In this document: one piece after another, positions 30,301 to 42,300 of the stretch
Numbering within the stretch: the first letter of the stretch is position 1
How the letters are laid out: every line of letters begins with the position of its first letter
Source: Pseudoprimorskyibacter insulae
GTDB lineage: Bacteria; Pseudomonadota; Alphaproteobacteria; Rhodobacterales; Rhodobacteraceae
Assembly (NCBI RefSeq): GCF_900302505.1
Contig: NZ_OMOJ01000003.1
Location: forward strand, 248,001-312,000
Reading direction: 5' to 3'
Length of the DNA: 64,000 nt
Translations under genes and position numbers: made by a program
The notes under the pieces: generated by a model
Database searches by the model: none
Told to the model about the DNA's origin: nothing
The model's input: only the letters and a program-made list of their open reading frames with translations

Positions 30301-33300
30301 GACCGTTGCCGCAATGACAATCGCATCGCCTTCGGCAATCGGATCGGCGGTGGTTTTGTCCTTCGCCCGCAGGGTCAGACCAGAAACCGCCACCTGAACC
30401 GGCGTGACCGGAATGGGCGTGACCACCGGGTCCGCCTTCGCCGAGGTCGCAATATCGGTGTAGTACAGCTGCCCCGCAATCGTCCCGGTCGGCGGCGTCA
30501 GCGTCGGAACGCCGCCGCCTGCCGTATCCGGCTGAAGGATAAGCTTATTGCCGATATTCGCCCCACTGGAGCCCAGCTTATCCGCATAGACAAACACGCC
30601 GTATTTCGTCGCGCTGCCAGTGTGGCCGATCTTCGAAGGCTGCACGATGAAGGTATCGGCGAAATAGGTGGTCGAGGTTTTGCCATCGCCATAAAGGACG
30701 GCCGTCGCCCCAGTCGCGACCGTATAGGCCGCCAGCGTATCGCTATCCGCCCCGCCCAGCAGGTTGACGATATCGCCGTTGTCCAGCTTATGCACGGTGC
30801 CGGTGTCTTTGCCATCGCCCAGATCCACCGTCACCGCGTTGGATGCGGCATAGATGTCAGCCACATCTGAGCCCGCACCCAGATTGGCGGTCAACTCGCT
30901 GTTTTGTGCGATGCTGCGCAGGGTCAGGGTGTCGGCCCCCGTGCCGCCGGTGATGGTATAGGTGATCTTATCGGCAGCCGCAGTGCTTGCGCCGTCTTCG
31001 GTGGTTTCAAACAAGAAGGTGTTCAGGCCGCTATCGCCCACAAAGGCATAGCTGCCGCCCAGCCCGGCCCGCGTGACATGGACCTTATCGGTGCCCGCGC
31101 CCAGATTGGCGGTGACATTGGCCTTGGCGCTGTGGTTGCGAACGTTCAGCAGGTCATCGCCTGCCCCCAGTTGCACGGTCACCGGATTGGTCCCGGTTTC
31201 GACCAGCGTGACAACGTCATCCGACGCGCCGGTGTCGATCAACAGGGTTGAGCTGAACCCGCCCGTTAGCTGCACCACATCCGCGCCCGCGCCCAGCTTC
31301 AGGTCAAAGGCGGTTTGACCGCGCGTTTCGACCACGGCATTGCGCAGGTTGCTTTGTTCCTCAAGCGAGATGACAAGTCGGGACAGCCCGCCGCGCCCCG
31401 TTGTTTCGGTATAGCCGGACGACACCAGCATCACCTGCTCTGTCGCCCCGGAGGACACCGGCATCAGCGCGACCTTGGTCAGACCGTTCAGCCCGACCGC
31501 CCCGCCGCTGCCATCGCGCACGACTTGTACCGCACGGCTGGTCAAGGTGCCAACGGCAACCGCGCCGCCTGCCTCGACCTGACGTTCGAAGACGCCGATT
31601 TCGCCGTTGCCATTGGCGACCAACACATAGCGTCCGCCATCGGCGATATGCACCGATACCGGCACCGCCACGCCGCGCACGCCGTTTTGCCCCTGCACAA
31701 ACGTCGTGGTTTGCCCGCCAATGGTGGCCTTCAACTGGCCCACGCCATTGACCGTGCTGACGCTATAGGTCGCGCCATCAAGGCTGACCGAGGTTTGCGC
31801 CGCCTGCACCTTGGCGCTGCTGGTCGTGGCAACGGATGTCAGCTTGCCGTCTGTGCCAGCCGCGAAGGTAAGCCCGTTGTTGCCAATCGTCCGCACCGTC
31901 AGCGTGCCATTGGCAAAGCCAAGCCCGCTGGCCCCGGTCAGCGATTTGCCGGTCCCGCCGCTGAGGGCGGGCAGATCGGAGCTGCGGAAGACCTGCATCA
32001 CCGTCCCGCTCTGGGACATCACGAACAGCGTCGGCTCCGACCCAGAGGTGTCGATCGCATAGACCACCGATCCGTTTACCACGAAATCGTCGATGCCCTT
32101 GACCGTCTGTTCGACCGGCGCGGCCTCAGACAGGCTCATCACGGTCCGGCTGCCTGTCGCGCGTTGATCCGCGGCCAGATCGAAGCTTTGGGTGATGGCC
32201 GTGGCGCTATTGCCCAGCTTGGCCGACACCGTATTGCCCTTGATCGTGTCCGATTTGATCAGCGTCACCCAAACACCGCCCGCCCGCAGGCTGTCGATAT
32301 TGGTGGCCTTGGCAACCCCGCTGCGCAGATCGCTTTCGTAGATCTGCGTGGCCTTGCCGCCCAGATTGATCGTCACGCCCTGCAAGGACACGTTCGACAG
32401 GTTCGACACGACCAGCACGTCGTAATCCTGCCCATCGAGCGACAGATCCCCGGTGAACCCTGTCGTCAGCCCGCCGCTCTTGGCGTAGGCGTTGAAATCG
32501 TCCAGCGTCTCAAACACGGTCAGCGACAGCAGATCACCGCCGCGCACCGCGTCCATGCTGCCGGTTGAGGCCAGATCCTGATCCAACCCCCGCGCATCCA
32601 GATACCGCGCTTGGCCAAGCTGGCCCGTCGCGCCAACCGCCATGCCTGCCACGGCAGTGCCGGTCGCCAAACCGGACACCATCGGCGTCGAGGAGGCCGT
32701 ATAGAGCAGGTTCGCGCCAAGATCGGCAGCGTTGCCCTGATTGTAGATGCCGCCCGTGGCCGCCGTGCCCTTGGCCGCGACGGTTGTGGTGGAAATCGAC
32801 TCCACCACCACGCGCCCGCCGGTGCCCTTGGCCCCGCGTGTCACGGTTGCGCTTGTCGTGGTTGTGGCTGTGTCGGTGCGGGTGCCGACGCCGCTGCGGA
32901 TTTCGTCGGCAGACCGGCCATGCAGGCCGCCTGCCCCGCCTGATACGTCCACGCTGACCTTATCCAGCCCGATGATCTGCGTGCCGCTTAGCTTGACGGT
33001 GCCGCCCGCGCCGCCTGCGCCGCCGCTACCTGCGCCGCCGTCGCCGCCGTCCCCACCAAGCCCGCCATCGCCACCGGACGATCCATCCGCGCCATAGCCG
33101 CCCCACATCGCATCGCCTGAGAACACCAGCGCGCCGCCGCTCCAACGGGCTTCGTTGCCAAGCGAGCCATCTGACATGCGCGACATGGCCGCCGCCGCTG
33201 GGCCGCTGATATTATAGCCCGAAATGTACTTGAGTTTGTCGTAAAAATTCCCTTGGCCGATCCCCGCGCCGCCCGATTTACCATCGGCGGGCGCCAGGTT

Positions 33301-36300
33301 CTGCGTTGTTTCGGCGGATCCGCCCAAGGTCGCGTCTTGGCCGTCCGACCCATCGCCGCCCGTCGCCGACAAGGATGTGCCGCCGCCCTCGACAAAGGTG
33401 ATGGTCCCGGCCGCTTCAATCCAGAAGCCGCCGCCACCGCCACCGCCTGCGCCGCCAGCACCGCCCGAGCCGCCTGTTGCGCCATCATCGCCGTCCGCGC
33501 CATCGCCACCTATGCCGCCCACGCCGCCGCGACCAAAGTCAGGCGTGCTGGTATCGGCCCAGATGCCGCCGCCGCCGCCCGCACCGCCGCCGCCGCCGCC
33601 CGCGCCGCCCTGACCGCCCGAGCCGCCTGCCCCACCAACGCCCGAAGCGCCGCCGCTGCCTGCCGCCAGACCGTTGGCCGTGCCTGCGTTCAAACCGCCG
33701 CCAGCCTGCCCGCTGAAGCTGCTAAACTCAGTCGCTGCGCTGGTGCCATTGGCCCCGCTACCGCCATCGGATCCGTCTGCCCCGGACTTGCCAAGACGCG
33801 CCTCGCCCGATTGTGTGCTTGCCCCGCCTGCGCCGCCTGTCCCGGCGGTCCCGCCCGCCAGATCGGCCCCGGTGAACTGCGTCGCAGATCGGGTGAGGCT
33901 CAGGCTGCCGCCACTGGTCCGCACGCCGTTGAACACCTGCGCCTTGCCGCCTTGGATCGACGCCCCGCCTGCCTTGCCGTCATTTGCCGCTGTCATGTCC
34001 ACGGCTGTACCTGCGGTTCCCGATGGCCCAGCCGACCCAGCCAGCCCCACTGCGGTCTTGCCATGGAACCAGTGCGCGACGCTTTTGATGTCGGGATCGT
34101 TCGAACCGATGACGTTGAACTGGTCCTCCAGAACGCCCATGCCGCCCTTGCCGCCATAGGAATAGGTGTAGGACGACGCGATATATCTGCCCTGCGCATG
34201 GTCCCATCTGTAGCGCGTCACGGTTTCGGTATTCTTGCCACCATCACCGCCCGTGCCGCCGTCACCGCCCGCGCCGCCAGCCCCGCCCGTTCCGCCAACC
34301 ATCTGACCGGTAACGACTTTGTAGCCGCCATCCCCGGCGCCCGCGCCGCCAATCACGCCTTCCGCATCCGACGAGAAGGTGACGTTCTTGCCGACGATCA
34401 AATCGCCTTCGACTTCCAGTTTGAACAGCCTGGAGCCCTTGACCTCAATCACTGTGTTATCCGCAATCACCAGATTGCCCGGCACGGTGATCACCACCGT
34501 ATCCGTTCCATAAAGGGTCGCTGCATCGCTGCTACCGGCGACACGCGTCGGCAGGGTCAGCGTCTGGTCGGTGTCCAGAACGATCGTGCTGGCCGCGCCA
34601 TTGGTGCCGAACTGCCATGTGGGCACGACCGTCGTGCCAAAGGCGGTGCTGCCCGTCGGCAGGCTCAGGGTGTATTGGCCCGAGTTATAGCTGCTGGCCA
34701 GCGGTTGCAGGTTCTGGCTATTCAGGCCAGCGACTTCTTTGCTAACGACATTATCGACACTCACCCCGGCCGAGCCGCGGATTTCGATCCGTGTCAACGC
34801 GCCAAACTGCGCCGGCAGGTTGTCGAGCGCATAGACCGATCCGTCCAGCGTGACAGCTGGCAGTTCGATCACATCGCCCGAAACAGACCACGCCTTCAGT
34901 GCAAACTGCTGCCCGGCCTGCCCCCGGAATTCGATCAGGCTCAGATCGAAGATACCGCCGTATTGGTGTTCGATGACCAAGGGGGCCGCATCGCCCGTCA
35001 GCTTGATCGCCCCGGATCCATCCGCCGGACGCGACAGGGTTTCATGGGTGATGGTGTCTATCTGCATGGCCGCCGCAAAGGTGCTGGCGGTCAGCAATTT
35101 GCCGTTGCGCTTGACCTGAAGGTTCAGGGCTTCGACGTTGAAATCATAAGTAATTCGCAGCGACTTGATCGCATCATTCACGCCAAGGCCAAGCCCCGCG
35201 CCGTCGCCCAAGGACTGCAGGTTGATCGTGCTGTTCTTGGCCAGATCTGAGGATATCAGCACCGTGCCGGATAGGGTCTCAATCTCGATCTGCAACAGCC
35301 CAAAGGGGCCATTTGCGTTTTCGAGTTTCAGGCTGTCCAGCTCAAACGCGCCGCCATCCTTGGCGGTGATCAACAGCTCACTATTCACCGGCGCAGTCAG
35401 ATTGGTTGCCCGGACATAGCCGCCGCTATCGGCCAATGTGGTGGCCAGTTTGCTGGACTGTTGGGTGAAGGACAAATGCCCTTCGGTATAGGCGTTGGTG
35501 TTGCCCAGCGTCTCGAACCGGAAGGCCCCGTCCACATAGCCCGGCTGGACAAAATCGCTGCCCGCGTTTTGTTGGCTGACCACCAGCGGATCGGCGTCAA
35601 AAACAGCGCGGTTGTCGGCCAGAACCACGCGGGTATCGCCCTTGGCGACCGGGCTGACCGTCAGCTTATCCGCCCCCAGAAGCAACAGGGACTCCGCTCC
35701 GTCAGTGGACAGAACATGCGTCAACGATGAGGTGTCGGTCGCCGATTTGGCCGCCTTCAGCGATGCGCCGTCAAAGACCCAATGCACGGCAGGTGTCGCG
35801 CCGGTGTGGTCGACGACAACCCGTTCAACCGCCAGATCCATATAGGCATAATTGGCCGCAACCGTGGTGCCAAACACCGCGCCCGATCCGAACGTCAGCG
35901 CGATTTCGTCGTCGCCCGCTTCGCCGTCCAAGGTGACCCGCGCCAAGGGGTTGACCGCCGTGCGCGCGGTTTCGGTGCCTTTGCCCGCTTTGGTTACGTT
36001 GAACCGGTCGTCGCCGTCGCCGCCATGAACCAATATCCGCAGCGATCCTTGCGCGGTGGCTGTGGTGTTGATGTCAACAGTGTCATTGCCCGTGCCCATC
36101 GCAAGATCAATGATATCAATGCCTTGCAAAGACAGACCCGACAGGTCGATATCGGCGCCCGACACCTTGATACCGGTGCCGCCTGCGTTGTCTTCAATCA
36201 CGGCGGCCATACCGGCCTGCGCATCGCTGCGGTCAATGGTCACCTGATCGGTGCCCGTGCCGCCGGTGACTGAAATCGTGCCAGACAGCCATTCGCCAAC

Positions 36301-39300
36301 CGCAACCGTGTTGTCGCCCGATTGCGTGGTCACGGTCACATTGCCCTGCCCGCCATAAAGGCCGACCGTGTCATTGCCCGCACCCAGCGCGGCGGTGATG
36401 TCGATATCCGTGTCGCGCACCGTCAGGCGGTCTTTGCGGTCGCCGAAGGTCAGGTCCAGCTTGCCAATACCATTCAGCACAATCGCCGGGCTCACCGCCG
36501 CGTCGGGCTGCAACGCATCGCGCAGGCTAAGGCCGACCGACCCGCCGGGGCGGGTATCGACCAGCAGGTCCATCGCGCTGCTTTGCACCAATCCGAAGGT
36601 CGTCGCGGCGGTCCCGCCGGTTTGCGTCACACCCAGCGAAACCGGCAGATCAGCCAGCGCATTCGCCGTGGTGGCCGGGGTGGTGCCGCCAAAGATCACC
36701 TTATCCCCGGCAGTGCTGCTGCCAAGGTTGCCGGTGTTGATCTGAACGCCGCTGCTAAAGGCCGAGGACAGCCCCAGAATACGCAGCGTGTCCTGCGTCC
36801 GGTTGAGCAGGTTGACGTCCAAACGCTCAAACCCGAGCATATCGACCGCGCCATTCGCCGTAGCGCCAAGGCCGGTGATGCGTGCACCATCAATCGTGCC
36901 GCTACCGGAGCCATAGGCGATCAGCCGGTCCGCCCCGCCTGACCCGATTAGCGTGACAGCCGAGGTCACGCGCGACAAGCCACTGGCTTCGGTCCCAAGC
37001 GTGACAAGGTCATCGCCGCCGCCCAGATCAACGGTGACTTTCTGCGTGGCCCCTTCAACCGCTAGCCAATCACGGTTGTCGCTGAGGCGCAGTTCGATTT
37101 CCTCAACCGTGCCAATGCCAAGGGTGACGTCGCCTTGCATTCCGGCGACCTTGAACCCGTTCTGATAGACCGAATGCGACGGTGCGGTGGCCCCGTTGGG
37201 CGTGGCCGACTGCGACCCGGTCAGGTCGACCAGGATTTTGTCTTTGCCCGCGCCGCCCGCAAAGAAAACATTGCCAAGAATGGCGTCCACATTGCTTTTG
37301 GCCGTGCCGGACTCGCCATCCAGAACCGAGGCCAGCTTGACTGTGTCGTCCCCCGCGCCGGTGTCTATGCCATAGCGCATGCCTGCGTCCACCGACCGGA
37401 TGACCACGGTGTCATGGCCCGAGCCGGTTTCCAGCAACACCGAATTGCCGGTGATCGAGGCATCCAGATCGATTAGCCCGGCATTGGCGGCGTCAGTCAC
37501 CTTACCGTTTCGGCCAAAGTTCGACCGCAACACCACGCGGCCATAGGTTTGGTCCGCCGCCGCCGACACAACGGCGCGCTGCCCGGTCAGGGACAGAACC
37601 GCCTTCAACGCGTCGCCCGCATCCAGCGTGATACCGCCGAACAGCGCGATCAGGCGGCTTTCGCCGTCCAGAATGATGCTTTCGTCAATCCGGTCGGTGG
37701 TGTCCCAGGTGCGAATGTCGATGTTCGAGGTGTCCGACCGCAGATTGCCAAGCGTCAGCGGCCCGCCGAATTGGGTGACATAGATCCCGCCCTTGGCCAC
37801 CGCGTTCAGGCGGCCCGCATCGGTGATCAGGCGGTTGGTCAGCCCGCCGGCATAGCCTTGGCCAGTCGTGGAGCCGATCTGCCCGCCAGCGGTCAGCGTG
37901 ACCGTATCGGCAATCACACGGGCCACGATTTCGGCCTCAGACGTCAGCGCGGCAGCATGCAGCAGATCACCGCCCGCACTTAGCGTGACGGCCGCGCCTT
38001 CGCCCCGCGCGATGGCGTGGGCAACGGTCATTTTACCGGGCGATTTCAAGGACACATCGCCCGATGCCTGCGCATCAATCACCCCCGACAGGATGGTGAT
38101 CGGGGCCGCCGCACTGCCGATGGACCCGCCCGCCTTGAGCGTCACTGTGCCAGCAGACAGGCTATGATCGCCGCCCGACAGGATATCGCCCGCCGATTGG
38201 ATCAGCACGCTGTCCATAACCACGGCATCGCCAAGGATCACATGCGCCTCAGGGTTGGTCGAAACGATCTGCAAGGCAGGCACGTTCGGCACCGTGGCAA
38301 TGGTTGGGGCGGTATTGGTGGGCGTGAAGGAATTCACGGTGTAAAGCCCGGCATTGTCTGCCGACACCCCTGCGCCTTCGATCCGCCCCAAGACCACATC
38401 CATGGCCGAGGCGTTTTCAATCCGCAGCGTGGAGTAGCCCGTTGGGGCCGACACAGTGGCCCCTTGCATAAAGACACCGCCGGAGCGGATCATTCCGTCG
38501 CGAGCGTCAAAGCCCTGCCCCGCCGCCGACACCGTCAGCTTGGGTGCACCTTTGGAATTGATCGCCACCATATCGGGCAGATAGATTTTGCCGTCTTTGA
38601 TTGTGACACTATCGACCGGCTTGCCATCGGGGCCAATGGCCGACCGTTCCAGCCCTTCGGTGATGATGCTTTTCGCACCCAGCGGCAGATCTGCGGGGAT
38701 GATCACGCGCGGCGTCACCACATCGCGCATGGTGATGTCGCTTTGAACCTGGACTTTGCGGTCCACAATGATCGTCGATTGGTCGTTTTCGGATCCGACG
38801 TCCAACCCATAGGCCACCCGGTCCGCCGTGCCATAGATCGAGAACGCTCCGCCGTTCAGCAGATTGCCCGAGTCCGCTGTCAGGTTCAGGTGCCGCGCTT
38901 CGATCTGGCTTTGCGTGGTGCCTGCCGATTTCGCTTCGATCTTCTGGGCGAAATTCGCCGTCATGCCCGCCGTGGCGGAAGTATTGCCACCGATCTGCAC
39001 GCCCTTGGCATAGGCATCGGCAATGACCAGCACCGCGTCCGAGGCCTGATCGGCCAAAAGCGTGACCGTGTCGCCCGCCAGCTTGGATTGCGACGTGATC
39101 TCGACAAAATTGTTGGCCGTGACATTGGTGATGGCCGACCCGCTGTTCACACCGGCCAGCCCAAGGTTCAGCGCCGCCCCATGCGATGTGACGCGCGTTT
39201 CTGTGCCGCCTGCCCGCAAGGTTAGCGTATCGTCTGCGACAATCGTCCCGGCCGAGGTCACCTTGGCCGTCGTGCCCACCGTTGCACTGGCCAAAGATTT

Positions 39301-42300
39301 GGTGCCTGCAACGCCCGAGGTCGCGTCAGATTTTGCATCAACGAACACGAATTCCGCGTGGCTGGCATCGACCGTTATATTCTTGGCTCGCAACGTGCTG
39401 CCGCTGTTCAGGTCAATCGTCGCGTTGTTGGTCACGTTGCCCGCCGCCCGCGCCAGAAGCGCCGCCGCCAGCGCGGTCGTGTCCAGCGTTTCCTTGGCGA
39501 TCACGGTTTGCTTGGCCGCAGCAGTGATCGACAGATCCTCAAACGCCTGCATCGTCACGTTCTGCGCGACCTGCACAATCGCCTTGTTGTCGGTTTTGAC
39601 TGCAAAGGTCGCGATGCTGCCGGTGGCCAGACCGCCCGACACCAAACTGCCATCCGCAAGCACGGACAGGGTGCTGTCTGCGCCAATCGTCAGGTCGTCT
39701 TGGTTGCCGGTAATGACCACGTCCTTCTGAACGTCGACGCGGGCCGTGACCTGAATGAAGGGATCAACGAATATACCGCCCAAGGCGACAACACCGCCAT
39801 TGCCGCCACTGGCGACCATATTGGCGGCAAAGTTCGCCTTGGCCTCAAAGGTTTTGGCATTCGGCACCGCGACATAGGAACTGATCCCGCCCGAGCCACC
39901 AAACACCCGAATTTGAGCGCCGTCGCGGACTTGGGTTTCCACCACGACAACCGCGTTCACATCGGCCACAATGATACCGGCAGCAAAGCCGCCAAGCGCC
40001 AAGGACCGCGATTTTACGTCTGTCGCACCGCTTTCGACCAGCAGCGACCGCACGCGCATCCGATCCAGCCGTTCGACCTGAACCAGCGCGTCCTTGCCGA
40101 TATAAGCCTGCACAATCAGGTTGTTGCCCGTCGTGCCCATGTCGATTTTCAGAACGTTGGCCGTGACCGCGCCAAGGCCCACGCCATAGTTGGTCAGCAT
40201 ATGACTGGTCGTGCCAAAGATCGGCGCAGGGCTAATCGCCACGCGGCCCGTGGCCTCAACCACCAAGGACCGGGCCGCGACGGTTGCCGCTTCGCCTGCC
40301 CCTGAGGATGCCCCAAGGCCGATCTGCGTCTTGTCGCCGACGGCAGCAATCGTGTCGCCCGTCGCCTCAACGATAACCACCGCCGCGCCCGCCGCGACAC
40401 CGCCAATGGTGGCCGAACCTGTGGCGACTTTCAGGTCGATATCCGCATCCGCCGTGATCGACAGATCGCCGGGGCTATAAACCAACAACGTGCCCGAGGA
40501 TTTACCGCCGCCGCCCAGGTAGGCGGTCGTATCGCTATCGTCCCGCACCACAGATACAGCCGCTGCGCCGCCGATCAGGCCGCCCGCGCCAGCAACGCCC
40601 ACCGCCTCGATATCCGAGGTGAGCCGCGACGCGATGTCGATGTTCAGTCGGTGTTCCTTGGGCAACAATTGCCCCGAAGCATCCACATAGGCCGTGACCA
40701 GCAACGACTGGTTTACAACAGACACGCCAGCGCCGCCCGCAATGGCACCTGCGCTGACCGCGCCGCCCCAAGCACTCAGCGTCACATCATGGTCCGCGGT
40801 CACCGTCAGATCATCGGCCTGCACCGTCGCGTCAGACAGAATCCGGGCGGTGGTTCCGGCGCGCACATCCGAAGACCGCACCGATGTCGCCCCGTTGATC
40901 CGCGCCTTCAGCGCCTGCTGTTTCGCGCTTTGGGTGTCGGGGCCGATGTCGCCCGAGGTGCCATCATTCAGCAACCCGGCCAGCCCTGCGCGCAGTTCCG
41001 TCAAGGCGCTGTCGACAGGTTCCGGCTTGCCGTTCTTATAGACCACCGCATTGGTCGAACTGCCCGAGGCGCTGCCATAGCTGGCGCGGGTGAACCCCGC
41101 ATCGGTCATGCCAAGGTTCAGCAGGTTCACACTGCCCGACAGGCCAACCCCGCCAAGCGCCCCGGCTGCGGCGTGGCTGGTCACATCCCAAACGCTATAA
41201 GCGGTGACATGCACGCCATAGCCTTGCACAGACCCGCCGTTGATCTCGGCCACTGTGGCGCGGTCCAGCGTGGCCACGACAAAGCCTGCGCCCGCCGCCG
41301 CCGCGCCGCCCGCCAAGCCACCCGCCACCGCATCCAGCAACAGGGTGTCTTCGGCGTGGAACGTCGCATCGCCGCTGGCCGCAACCGTCGCGCCGGTGGA
41401 TTTTGAGGCCGTCTGCCCCTTGGTTTCGACATAGACGACACCCGCCGACAAGGCACCGCCTGCCGCACCTGCCGCGCTTGCGCCGACGGTCAGGATGTCT
41501 TCGCCCGAGGTGGCCACGACCGACAGATCGCCCGTCACGTCCACAATCGCGCCGGTGCCCATTTCGGCCACAACGAATTTGTTCAGCAGAACGACCGACA
41601 CGGCCCCCGCCGCTGCCGCCGTGCCAGCCCCGCCCATCGCCCCCGCGACAAGGATAAGCTCGGAATCGTGATGCGCGGCGACCGCCATATCCGATTGCGC
41701 GCCAATCTTGGCCCCGGCCTGAACACGCGCAAAGGTGCCCGTCGCCAGATCCGCCACCGAGGCCGATCCGCCAAGCGCCGCAGCGCCTGCGCCGCCAATG
41801 CCCGCGCCGACCAAAATGATATTTTCTGACGCAATAGCGCCAACCGTTACGGTGTCTTTGGCCGCCACAACGCCGCCAAGGCTGGCCTTGGTATCCCCGT
41901 CCAGCATGACAACCGCGCCGCCGATGCCGCCCGCCGCCGATCCGCCGCCCGCAAGCGATGCGCCCACTGCGATCACGTCATACTGACGGCCTGCCGCCAC
42001 ATGCACACCTTTCTGCGACGTGACGGTGGTATCATCGCCCAGCACGGCGCCGGAATTGGCGTCGGACGTGCCAGAATGGACCACGCCTTCGATCTGGGCC
42101 GTGGTTTCGATGATGTGAATGCCCGCGTGCCCGCCCATGGCCAGACCTGCCGTGCCGCCGCCCGCGATACCGGCTCCAACGGCCACGACCTCAGTCCGGC
42201 TGGTGGCGTTGACGATCACGCCCGACAACGCCGCCCGATCCGCGACCGAACTGCGCTGCCCCATGGTCTTGTCGGTTTCAAGGTTGGGAACCGCCAAGGC

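Noticed and set aside
33253-35250. Long open frame of 665 codons on the plus strand opposite the giant gene
   Set aside because: It is the mirror of the GC-rich, Gly/Ala/Asp-rich coding strand; the translation is Arg/Ala/His-rich without motifs and no ribosome binding site fits.
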